Positions 7,275 through 14,791 of a stretch of DNA of 19,220 nt are shown piece by piece. Where the stretch lies: NCBI GenBank assembly GCA_964437515.1, contig CAYTHB010000052.1:1-19220 (forward strand), given 5' to 3'. Position 1 is the stretch's first letter. Each line of letters begins with the position of its first letter. The position numbers and the translations under genes were made by a program. Source of the stretch: Sterolibacterium sp964437515 (GTDB lineage Bacteria > Pseudomonadota > Gammaproteobacteria > Burkholderiales > Rhodocyclaceae). The notes beneath the pieces are model-generated. The model did no database searches and was not told the DNA's origin. It saw only the letters and a program-made list of their open reading frames with translations.

Positions 7275-8248
7275 TCATATTGCGACAAGCCTCGCTCAAG
7301 CTCTGACTTCACACGTTGGCGCAACGTCTTGGGTGCAATGACCTGACAATCCCCACCATACTTGAGGATATCCATGATGAGTTCTCTATCATCGGTGTAG
7401 GGAATCTTGAGTTCATACGAGCCATCTTTGTTGATTTTTTCCTGCTGTTTGGGATGCCAACGCTCGAATGAAACCCAACGCGATCGCTCTGGTGTGAATC
7501 GCAAGGTTGCCCATGAGACATTGTCACCCGAGAAAATTCCGTACCCTGAGCCCAAGACATCGTTCAAGCGTTTTTCAGAGACATCCTTGGAGCGTTTATC
7601 GAGAATCTCAGCGTATTGAATGGCATCCACCGAAAAAGCCCGCAGTCCATCACGAAGATGGCACCAGGCATCGAGATACCAGTTATCCCGATAATGAACC
7701 AGTCGTTGTGGAGAGACCTCACGTTCGGTTTCCTCATCGCTACCTCGGGCGTGATAACGAATCATGAGCCGCTTGCGCCGCAACAGTGCGGAGCCCACCG
7801 CCTGAAAGTGATCGAGATGAAACTGCCTTGCACCAACAGTCTGAATACGGATGCGACGTTGCACTTCTTCAACAGGATTGTCTGCCGCATTCAGGAGACC
7901 CGATAGTCGGGCAAGCAAGGGCTTGATTTGCGCACCAAGCAATCCCCCCGTATCGAGATTGGAAAGCAGATGCTGCATGGTGAGCAGTGCATGGATTTCC
8001 TCGGCAGAAAACCAGAGACCGGGAAGCTCATATTGCGGGCCGATCTGCGGCTTTTCAGTCGCAAACCGATAACCCCCGAGACTCCGATCGTGGATGATCG
8101 GCGCATTGAGACGATCCTTCAAATAAGCGAGGTCTCGCTTCAAGGTCGCCCAGGAGACCCCCAGTCGCTCTTGCAGCTCATGGCGTGGCACATATTCCCG
8201 TCCGGCGAGAATCTGATCAATCTGGTAAATACGCTCCATTCCGCTCAT
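7271..8248 (-). CDS. WYL-domain transcriptional regulator with N-terminal helix-turn-helix
   Basis: A predicted DNA-binding ligand-sensing regulator of the DeoR-like HTH / WYL family (YafY/PafC/BrxR-type architecture). The first 60 residues (ERIYQIDQILAGREYVPRHE, then LGVSWATLKRDLAYLKD) form a winged helix-turn-helix. A connector (LGGYRFATEKPQIGPQYELPGLWFS) leads into the WYL domain with RLMIRYHARG, VSPQRLVHYRDNWYLDAWCH and LRAFSVDAIQYAEIL. A WCX-like C-terminal part ends in DCQVIAPKTLRQRVKSELE. The start at 8248 is chosen because GGAGG lies five bases before it and family members begin just before ERIYxID. An open frame continues upstream to 8392 but would run through an operator-like repeat. 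It is divergent from the VWA gene, and the repeats at 7168, 8279 and 8411 are its likely targets. Confidence 0.88.
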   Translation of the reverse strand: MSGMERIYQIDQILAGREYVPRHELQERLGVSWATLKRDLAYLKDRLNAPIIHDRSLGGYRFATEKPQIGPQYELPGLWFSAEEIHALLTMQHLLSNLDTGGLLGAQIKPLLARLSGLLNAADNPVEEVQRRIRIQTVGARQFHLDHFQAVGSALLRRKRLMIRYHARGSDEETEREVSPQRLVHYRDNWYLDAWCHLRDGLRAFSVDAIQYAEILDKRSKDVSEKRLNDVLGSGYGIFSGDNVSWATLRFTPERSRWVSFERWHPKQQEKINKDGSYELKIPYTDDRELIMDILKYGGDCQVIAPKTLRQRVKSELERGLSQYD

Positions 8249-8278
8249 ACCGGCCTCCGAAAGTTGCGCAAAAAGACG

Positions 8279-8295
8279 GGCTTGATTCATGAGCC
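8279..8295. promoter_or_regulatory. Imperfect third copy of the operator, upstream of the WYL gene start
   Basis: GGCTTG-ATTCA-TGAGCC. The right half is identical to the other two operators and the left half matches at four of six positions. It lies 30 bp before the WYL start at 8248. No -10-like hexamer stands 10 bp away as at the other two sites, so if it is used, it is more likely for autoregulation by a roadblock or in the 5' leader. Confidence 0.4.
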
Positions 8296-8410
8296 CGAAG
8301 AACGACATCATGTCATGATTCTGCAACGATGTTTCACTGGACACAGAAGGACGACATGATTTTTGATTGTTCTTGATTGCTGGGTAAATCATCAGAAAAA
8401 TAATTTTACA

Positions 8411-8443
8411 GGCTCATTCTATGAGCCACACGCCCTGTATCTT
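8411..8443 (+). promoter_or_regulatory. Operator GGCTCA-N5-TGAGCC with -10-like element upstream of the VWA gene
   Basis: GGCTCATTCTATGAGCC (8411-8427), then ten bases, then TATCTT (8438-8443); the VWA start is at 8488. It has the same layout as the site upstream of the 92-aa gene (7184-7152 on the - strand). A TTTACA, five of six matches to a -35 box, precedes the operator at 8405-8410, but it is 27 bp from TATCTT, too far for a standard sigma-70 promoter. Confidence 0.62.
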
Positions 8444-8487
8444 TGTTCCCATGTTCGGCATTTCGCTCGGACAAAAAGGAGAACGAC

Positions 8488-9852
8488 ATGGCAACGAAGA
8501 ACGATATGGCAACGAATACAACAGCAACTCCCCAAATTCTGATGACTCCGCTTAAACCCGCCCTCATCATGGGCATGGCGCAAAAGCTGCCCGTGTTGAT
8601 TCGAGTTCAGGCACCCGATACCACAGACACACCCAGCAAAGAGCGCAAACCTTATCATCTATCACTGGTGATTGATCGCTCCGGATCGATGTCCGGTGAG
8701 CCTTTGCGTGAAGCTGTCCGCTGTGCCCGTCACATCATCGATCACCTCGCACCTACGGATGTCGCATCGTTGGTGGTATTCGACGACAACGTCAAAACTC
8801 TGGCTCCCGCCAAACCGATAGGCGACCGCAAAATGCTGCATGTGGCTTTGGCGCATATCCATTCGGGTGGCTCCACCAATCTGCATGGAGGCTGGCAGGC
8901 CGGTATGAAAGAAATTCTGGAGGATGCCACTCAAGCCGCTATGGCGCGCGTCATCCTGCTCTCTGATGGCAATGCTAATGTAGGTGAAACCATCGATACC
9001 GAAGAAATTGCCACCTTATGCGCTGAAGCTGCCAAGAAGGGCGTGACGACCTCGACTTACGGTCTGGGACGAAACTTCAATGAAGATTTGATGATTGAAA
9101 TGGGACGTCAAGGCCGTGGCAATCACTACTATGGCGAAACAGCAGCCGACCTCTTCGAGCCTTTTGCCGAAGAATTCGAGTTCATCTCAAACCTGTATGC
9201 CCGTCATGTCCGCTTGTCGCTCAATGTGCCCGAAGGCATCCGGCTCAATCTGCTGAACGATTACCTTATGGAACAGCAAAATGGCATCACGGTAGTACAG
9301 TTACCTGATATTCCGCTGGGTGCAGAAGCCTGGGTGGTTGCCGAACTGGAAATCCCATCAAATCTGGCGCAGGGTTCTGCCAACATCCTTCTACAGGCCT
9401 CCATGACCGCGAGCACGCTGGAAGGATTACCGATCGATATGGAAAATGTCACACTCAAACTCGATACGGTTTCAACGCAAATTTGGGATGCCTTGATCTC
9501 TGATGAATTGGTCGCCACACGTCTGGCAGAGCTTGAAGCAAGCCGATTCCTCGATCAAGCGCGTATCGCTGCCGAATGCGGTGATTGGCAAACCATCCAG
9601 CGCATGATTGCCGAAGGACAGGCACGCTTTGCAACACACCCTTGGGTGATGGAGATACTCGCAGGCATCGAGGAAATTGCCCGAGACAGAGACAGTGCAC
9701 GCTTCCTCAAAGAGGCAAAATATTCCAGCCGAAAGATGTCTTCACGTGTTTCGGGGAAAGACGAAATGCTGAGTCTGGCTTTTGAAGCCCAAGCCCCAGC
9801 TTACCTGCGACGGAAATCGCAGCAGGGCAAGGCGCAGTTTGAGAGTAAATAA
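8488..9852 (+). CDS. Cytosolic von Willebrand factor type A (VWA) domain protein
   Basis: A 454-residue protein with a VWA domain (about residues 55-245) carrying a complete metal-ion-dependent adhesion site. It has DRSGS (Asp63, Ser65, Ser67), the Thr in GGSTNLHGG (Thr130) and the Asp in LLSDGNANVG (Asp160). Such domains bind partner proteins through Mg2+. There is no signal peptide or membrane helix, so it acts in the cytosol. The second half forms a beta-rich region similar to that in bacterial 'Ca-activated chloride channel homolog' (YfbK-like) VWA proteins, then a helical C-terminus. The start is set by AAAAGGAG (8474-8481) six bases before the ATG. An earlier in-frame start at 8443 has no such site. 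The first codons contain an 11-bp duplication, ATGGCAACGAA, at 8488 and 8506. It is likely co-transcribed with the next gene. The role is unknown. Confidence 0.85.
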   Translation: MATKNDMATNTTATPQILMTPLKPALIMGMAQKLPVLIRVQAPDTTDTPSKERKPYHLSLVIDRSGSMSGEPLREAVRCARHIIDHLAPTDVASLVVFDDNVKTLAPAKPIGDRKMLHVALAHIHSGGSTNLHGGWQAGMKEILEDATQAAMARVILLSDGNANVGETIDTEEIATLCAEAAKKGVTTSTYGLGRNFNEDLMIEMGRQGRGNHYYGETAADLFEPFAEEFEFISNLYARHVRLSLNVPEGIRLNLLNDYLMEQQNGITVVQLPDIPLGAEAWVVAELEIPSNLAQGSANILLQASMTASTLEGLPIDMENVTLKLDTVSTQIWDALISDELVATRLAELEASRFLDQARIAAECGDWQTIQRMIAEGQARFATHPWVMEILAGIEEIARDRDSARFLKEAKYSSRKMSSRVSGKDEMLSLAFEAQAPAYLRRKSQQGKAQFESK

Positions 9853-9890
9853 TCAACGCCCCCCATAGAAACGATAAAGGAACGATAAAA

Positions 9891-10310
9891 ATGGGATTGC
9901 CAGCGAACGTCATCAGCCTGGATAAGTTTCGCAATGGACTGGATTTCACAGCCGGTCGAACATTCAAAGGCCTTGAGTCTAAGCAGAGGAAGGAGTTACA
10001 TCACTTCCAACTGGTAAATATCGTCTATGTCTTTTTCAAGGAAGAAATAGACAAAGAAGGGTTCGAGGCAATCCCTTACGAGTTTGTAAACGAGTTACAC
10101 AAGATGGGGGTACTACGTGAGCTGAATGCCTGGTGGGATTTCCCGCCTCACAAAATCCTGGCAGCCATGTTAAGTGACAAGAATTTCATGGAATCCATCG
10201 ATTACTTCATCGGAGAGCACATGCTGCCGGGAGACTTGTTTATACGGGCAAGGAGGAATTTGAAGGCGATTGCAGAGGGGGGGGATGAAGGCGAAAAGCT
10301 TTTATTTTGA
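9891..10310 (+). CDS. Hypothetical protein, 139 aa, downstream of the VWA gene
   Basis: I do not recognise this family. The protein is soluble and predicted mostly helical, rich in Phe, Lys and Glu, with a distinctive NAWWDFPPHKILAAML segment in the middle. It has no signal peptide or membrane span. It starts 38 bp after the VWA stop with AAAGGAA eight bases before the ATG; AACGATAAA is repeated twice in this short gap. Codon use differs from neighbours: AGG, ATA, GGG and TTG are frequent, which suggests foreign origin. A run of eight G (10277-10284) near the 3' end could slip and alter the last nine residues or so. The position suggests it works with the VWA protein, but this is inference. 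Confidence 0.7.
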   Translation: MGLPANVISLDKFRNGLDFTAGRTFKGLESKQRKELHHFQLVNIVYVFFKEEIDKEGFEAIPYEFVNELHKMGVLRELNAWWDFPPHKILAAMLSDKNFMESIDYFIGEHMLPGDLFIRARRNLKAIAEGGDEGEKLLF

Positions 10311-10399
10311 TATCTGGCGAATGCATCTAACGTACATGGTAGCCGTCTCCACCCACAGAAGATGAAACAAACGTTACCCTAGACACCCACCCCACCCAT

Positions 10400-10417
10400 C
10401 CGCCCCTCAAGGGGCGG
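10400..10417. repeat. GC-rich hairpin, possible terminator of the VWA / 139-aa transcript
   Basis: A perfect 7-bp stem CCGCCCC / GGGGCGG with a TCAA tetraloop (8 bp if T-A pairs), 89 bp after the 139-aa gene. There is no T run after it, so it may be a REP-like extragenic palindrome and not an intrinsic terminator. Confidence 0.45.
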
Positions 10418-10431
10418 CTACTAGTTTGCTC

Positions 10432-10445
10432 GCTACGCTCGTAGC
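10432..10445. repeat. Short inverted repeat GCTACG-CT-CGTAGC
   Basis: A perfect 6-bp inverted repeat, 14 bp after the previous hairpin. The pair looks like REP-type extragenic palindromic DNA, but only one copy is visible in the window. Confidence 0.4.
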
Positions 10446-10650
10446 TTCAACCCGACTCCGTTTTCGTTGTTTCACGCTAAGAAATAAAAACATTTCCAAA
10501 ATGCAGCCTATCAATTTGTTGTTGTGACAAAAATTGAAGGCCGTATATCACGGATGCTATGCATATTTCTTCTTGCTAGCGTGATTGAAGTATTGCTTTA
10601 TCAAATAGTGTTTTATGCTGAAAATGTCAATCAATTCATGAGGGCATGCT

Positions 10651-13293
10651 TTGTCAATAAAAAGTAGATCGAACCACTTCAAAACATCACAGCAGGCTTC
10701 AAAACTACAGACAATCAGTTTTGCATGTTGCCCAGCTAAAACCTTTGTCGACAAAACAGGCGCAAGCGTGCCTGGACGTAGTGTCGTCGAGCATTGCCAG
10801 ATAGTGGGTGAGACGGCAAATGCGCTAATGGAAAACTATCCGCCACAATTGCGGGCTTTATTGTTTCCACAGCATGCGGCGCTGATTGCGGCCTGTCACG
10901 ATATCGGCAAAGTCAGCCCGACCTTTTATGAAAAACTGCGCTGCGCCTGTACGGCGGGTGTGGATGCGTACCAGAAACTTCCTGATGTCGAGCCTAGCCA
11001 GGAAAAGCTCTGGGGTGGCCATGCCGGTGTGAGCCTGGCTACAGCCAAAGCTTTGAATGCTCCTGAATTTGTGCCTGAGATTTTGGGCCAGCACCACGGC
11101 TTTTCGCCTCAGTTAGGCGGCAAAATTGCTTTAGCCGAGCCCTTTGGTGGCGTGGCTTGGCAGCAAGAGCGGGTTGCCTTGGTGGATGAGCTCAAGCGCC
11201 GCTTGGACATGGACTGGCCGCAAATTAAAGATGATGCCCAAGCGCGTTTGGTAGCGGGCTTAACCAGCGTAGCCGACTGGATAGGTTCAGGCCGCCACTT
11301 TGAAAATCCGGATGAACCTTGGCAGAGCAAAATCACTCAGGCCGTGCATGAATCGGGCTTTGTGCCTGCCAGCTACCAAAGCGGTTTGAGTTTTGAACAG
11401 GTTTTTGGCTTTGTGCCACGCCCTGCACAAGAGCAATTTATTCACGCCGCCACTGCGCCAGGCATCTATGTGCTGGAGGCACCCATGGGTCTGGGTAAAA
11501 CAGAGGCGGCACTTTTTGCTGCCTACCAGATGTTGCAAACAGGACAGGCCAGCGGGGTGTATTTTGCGCTGCCTACGCAACTGACTTCCAACAAAGTCCA
11601 CGAACGCTTTAACCAGTTTTTGCAATGTATTCTGACTTCAGATTGCCCACACCGCAGCGCCCTGCTGCTGCATGGCAAAGCCTGGCTGCAAGAGAGTGAA
11701 ATGGGTGAAGAAGGCCGCCCGGGTGGAGCGTGGTTTAACCAGGCCAAACGCGGTTTGCTCGCTCCCTTCGCCGTGGGCACGCTGGATCAGGCGCTCATGG
11801 CGGCGATGAATGTCAAACACGGCTTTGTGCGCGCCTTTGGCTTGGCAGGCAAAGTCGTGATTCTGGACGAAGTCCATACCTACGATGCCTACACCGGCAC
11901 CCTACTGGATGCTCTCATCAAGTTGCTGCGCAGCCTGCAGTGCACCGTGATTGTGCTCAGCGCCACATTGAGTCAACAACGCCGTAGCGAATTGCTGCAA
12001 TCTGGCCCTTTGCACAGCAAGGCCTATCCGCTGATTACCGCCGTGCCGCAGGGGCAGGCAGCGCAAGAGCTGGCCGTAGTGCCGCCACCAGTCCTAGAAG
12101 TTCAAGTACAGCTACAACGCGATGAAAAAGCTGCCATTCAGGAAGCGCTTGACCGCGCCGCCCAAGGCCAACAAATTCTCTGGCTGGAAAACACCGTGAG
12201 CGAAGCACAAGAGCGTTATCTTGACTTGGCCGCTCGTGCCCATGAGTTGGGTGTGGCCTGTGGTCTGCTGCACTCGCGCTTTACCGCTGTGGATCGCAGT
12301 CGGATTGAAGCGCAATGGGTGGCCGCCTTTGGCAAAGAGGGCTGGACACAACGAACAGCGCAAGGCCGCATCCTGGTGGGCACGCAAGTACTGGAGCAAT
12401 CACTCGATATTGATGCCGATTTTCTCGTCAGCCGCTTTGCACCGACGGACATGCTTTTGCAGCGACTGGGCCGCCTGTGGCGTCATGCGGATGCACCGCG
12501 TGCAGCGGATGCTGTGTGCGAGGCCTGGCTGCTGGCGCCAAACTTGGCCAACGCCATTGACTCGCCTACATCTGCCAGCAACGGCTTTGGTGCCAGCGCC
12601 TTTGTCTATGCGCCCTATGTGCTGTGCCGCAGCTTGGAAGTCTGGCAAAACATCAGCAGCCTCAAATTACCAGATGGCATTCGTCCTCTGATTGAGGCCA
12701 CTTACGCTGACCGTGCAGAGCAGGACACCATGACACGTTGGTTGCATGAATTGGATGAAGGCACGAACGGCCCCAACCGTCGCCTAGGGCGTAAAGCCCT
12801 GCGTCAGCTTGCCCGCATCGGTCTTGCACAAGACGGTAAAACTCTGCCAGAGAGCAAGGCGCAGACCCGCTACAGCGAGACCGACAGCCACGAGGTGCTG
12901 CTGCTCAAATCCCTGCGCTATGACGAAGCCAGTAATGCGACCCAGCTCACCTTGCTGGATGGCCAAACCCTTAGCCTGCCTGCCCAGCGCCATAAGCTTA
13001 GTAAAGCAGCGTGGAAAACCCTGACAGCACAACTGACCGAGCACATGGTGCTGGTGCGCCCGCATCTGGCCCCGCAAGCCCCCTCACGCGATCGCTTGCA
13101 GAAACTCGGCTTTGGCAACTGCTTTTATTTGGGCGACCCGACTTGGCCCGAAGACGAAAGCCTGCTGCGCATTGCATTGGTCGATGAAACAGGACAGTTA
13201 AAAGGCGTGTATGGCCAAACAGTGCATGACAAGCGACAACTTTATTACCACACACACCAGGGCTACTTAAGCCCAAAACCCAAGCGGGAGTAA
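10651..13293 (+). CDS. cas3: CRISPR-associated helicase-nuclease Cas3, type I-E
   Basis: An 880-residue HD nuclease and superfamily 2 helicase, recruited by Cascade to degrade target DNA 3' to 5'. The HD domain contains EHCQIVGE (His48) and ACHDIGK (His83, Asp84). Helicase motifs are complete: APMGLGKTEAAL (Walker A, about 277-288), VILDEVHTYD (DEVH, about 404-413), LSATLS (motif III), VGTQVLEQSLDID and LQRLGRLWRH (motif VI). The C-terminal Cas3-CTD is present, so the length is normal for I-E. The only standard start before the conserved CPAKT segment is TTG at 10651. It is preceded by GAGGG (10640-10644) six bases away, so a TTG start with a good Shine-Dalgarno is likely. It is the first gene of the cas operon, with four bases to cas8e. 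Confidence 0.96.
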   Translation: MSIKSRSNHFKTSQQASKLQTISFACCPAKTFVDKTGASVPGRSVVEHCQIVGETANALMENYPPQLRALLFPQHAALIAACHDIGKVSPTFYEKLRCACTAGVDAYQKLPDVEPSQEKLWGGHAGVSLATAKALNAPEFVPEILGQHHGFSPQLGGKIALAEPFGGVAWQQERVALVDELKRRLDMDWPQIKDDAQARLVAGLTSVADWIGSGRHFENPDEPWQSKITQAVHESGFVPASYQSGLSFEQVFGFVPRPAQEQFIHAATAPGIYVLEAPMGLGKTEAALFAAYQMLQTGQASGVYFALPTQLTSNKVHERFNQFLQCILTSDCPHRSALLLHGKAWLQESEMGEEGRPGGAWFNQAKRGLLAPFAVGTLDQALMAAMNVKHGFVRAFGLAGKVVILDEVHTYDAYTGTLLDALIKLLRSLQCTVIVLSATLSQQRRSELLQSGPLHSKAYPLITAVPQGQAAQELAVVPPPVLEVQVQLQRDEKAAIQEALDRAAQGQQILWLENTVSEAQERYLDLAARAHELGVACGLLHSRFTAVDRSRIEAQWVAAFGKEGWTQRTAQGRILVGTQVLEQSLDIDADFLVSRFAPTDMLLQRLGRLWRHADAPRAADAVCEAWLLAPNLANAIDSPTSASNGFGASAFVYAPYVLCRSLEVWQNISSLKLPDGIRPLIEATYADRAEQDTMTRWLHELDEGTNGPNRRLGRKALRQLARIGLAQDGKTLPESKAQTRYSETDSHEVLLLKSLRYDEASNATQLTLLDGQTLSLPAQRHKLSKAAWKTLTAQLTEHMVLVRPHLAPQAPSRDRLQKLGFGNCFYLGDPTWPEDESLLRIALVDETGQLKGVYGQTVHDKRQLYYHTHQGYLSPKPKRE

Positions 13294-13297
13294 GCCT

Positions 13298-14791
13298 ATG
13301 CCTAACCGTTACAACCTGATTGATGAAGCCTGGATACCGGTGGCCGATGAAGGGCGAGTGAGTCTGCGGCAAATCTTTAGCCAATCGCATTACCGCGCTT
13401 TGGGCGGCAATCCAGTGCAAAAAATTGCCGTTTTAAAGCTGCTATTGGCTATTGCCCAAGCTGCTTATACGCCCAAAGATGAGGCCGACTGGCAGCAACT
13501 GGGGGTGGAAGGGTTAGCCCAGCATTGCTTGAAATATCTAGATAAATGGCACGACCGCTTTTATCTTTATGGCGATCGACCTTTTTTGCAGATGCCTGCC
13601 ATTGCCCAAGCTGAACTCCAAAGTTACGGCGCAGTGCAGCCGCATATTGCAGCGGGCAACACTACGGTTTTGACGCAAAGCCAGCAAGAGCAGGATTTGG
13701 GCGATGCCGATAAAGCTTTGTTGCTGCTAACACTCATGGGTTTTTCTTTGGGTGGTAAAAAAACCGATAACAAAATCGTTCTTACGCATGGCTATGCAGA
13801 TAAATCCACTACTGGAAAATCAGGGTCTGCAGTTGCTTACATGGGCTTGCTGCATAACTTTCTACTTGGCTCCACGCTTTGGCAAAGCCTTTGGCTCAAT
13901 CTCCTGACTACCCAGCAAATCGAGCGCAGCAATCGCTTTGAGCAAGGCCTGGGTACAGCACCCTGGGAGCAGATGCCTGAAGGAGAAGCCTGTGCCAGCG
14001 CGCAGCAATTAAAAAACTCCTTAATGGGCCGCTTGATTCCACTGTGCCGATTTTGTTTGCTGACCGAATCTGGCCTGCATTATTCAGAAGGCCTGGCTCA
14101 CCTGGACTACAACAGCGGCATGGCCGACCCCAGCGTGGCCATCGACAATTCAACCAAAAAACCCCGCGCTCTCTGGACTGATCCCGACAAACGCCCCTGG
14201 CGTGAACTCACCGCCCTAGTGAGCTTCATTGCCCAGCAGCAGGGCAAAGGCTTTGCCTGCTGGCAAATTCAGGCGGGGCTGGAGCGAGCCTGCACTGCCG
14301 TAGAAAGCTTTGCTCTGTGGTCAGCGGGCTTGCGCGTTAGCAGTAATGCAGGGGAGCAATACATTTCAGGAAGCGATGACTTTGTCGAATCCCAAGTCTG
14401 GCTCGATGGCTCCGTACTCAATGCCAGCTGGTTTAGCAACCTGCAGCAAGAAATGGAAGCACTGGAAGCCAACGCCAAAATCCTCTACGGCTGTGTCATG
14501 GCTTATTTCAAACAGCAATTAGTGGATGGTAAGGCGCTGGCTGCGCAAGCCACCAACACCTATTGGCAACTCTGCGAACGCGAGTTTCAAAACCTTATCG
14601 ACCACTGCGACAAAGGCACTGAAAACCGCACTCAACGCTACAAATTGCGCCAGCGCTTTGCCAGCTTTGTTCACCAAAGCTATGACCAGCTCTGCCCCAA
14701 TGCCACTGCCCGCCAAATGGATGCTTGGGCCAACTGCCGCCCCAATCTCAGTAAATATCTAGCAAAACCCGAGGAGACCACCCATGAGTGA
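13298..14791 (+). CDS. cas8e: Cascade large subunit Cas8e (Cse1/CasA)
   Basis: A 497-residue large subunit of the type I-E Cascade complex. It reads the PAM, helps unwind target DNA and recruits Cas3. It opens with the typical NLIDEAWIPVADEGRVSL and continues with DRPFLQMP (about 92-99). It contains MGFSLGGKKTDNK and GLAHLDYNSGMADPS, and ends in the C-terminal four-helix bundle region. The length equals the family norm of about 500. Its ATG is four bases after the cas3 stop with GGGAG upstream. It overlaps cse2 by eight bases, indicating translational coupling. Confidence 0.95.
   Translation: MPNRYNLIDEAWIPVADEGRVSLRQIFSQSHYRALGGNPVQKIAVLKLLLAIAQAAYTPKDEADWQQLGVEGLAQHCLKYLDKWHDRFYLYGDRPFLQMPAIAQAELQSYGAVQPHIAAGNTTVLTQSQQEQDLGDADKALLLLTLMGFSLGGKKTDNKIVLTHGYADKSTTGKSGSAVAYMGLLHNFLLGSTLWQSLWLNLLTTQQIERSNRFEQGLGTAPWEQMPEGEACASAQQLKNSLMGRLIPLCRFCLLTESGLHYSEGLAHLDYNSGMADPSVAIDNSTKKPRALWTDPDKRPWRELTALVSFIAQQQGKGFACWQIQAGLERACTAVESFALWSAGLRVSSNAGEQYISGSDDFVESQVWLDGSVLNASWFSNLQQEMEALEANAKILYGCVMAYFKQQLVDGKALAAQATNTYWQLCEREFQNLIDHCDKGTENRTQRYKLRQRFASFVHQSYDQLCPNATARQMDAWANCRPNLSKYLAKPEETTHE

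Larger units (their letters stand above)
10311..10650. other. 340-bp gene-free region before cas3, with two GC hairpins and an AT-rich half
   Basis: No convincing gene is seen. The left half contains a GC hairpin, CCGCCCC-TCAA-GGGGCGG (10400-10417), and a second inverted repeat, GCTACG-CT-CGTAGC (10432-10445). Neither has a T tract. From about 10470 to 10650 the DNA turns AT-rich, in contrast with the Cas genes. The cas operon promoter must lie here. Candidate elements (GTGACA at 10524, TATATC at 10544, TATGCT at 10614) do not pair at good spacing, so none is called. AT-rich cas promoters are silenced by H-NS in E. coli; the same may apply here by analogy. Confidence 0.55.

Noticed and set aside
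8249..8392. N-terminal extension of the WYL regulator to an earlier ATG at 8392
   Set aside because: The conserved family start and a GGAGG site both support 8248, and the extension passes through an operator-like repeat.
10557..10754. 65-codon open frame on the - strand across the cas3 start
   Set aside because: It overlaps the cas3 coding start and has no clear ribosome binding site or recognisable family. The AT-rich DNA makes such frames likely by chance, although a small antisense toxin cannot be excluded.
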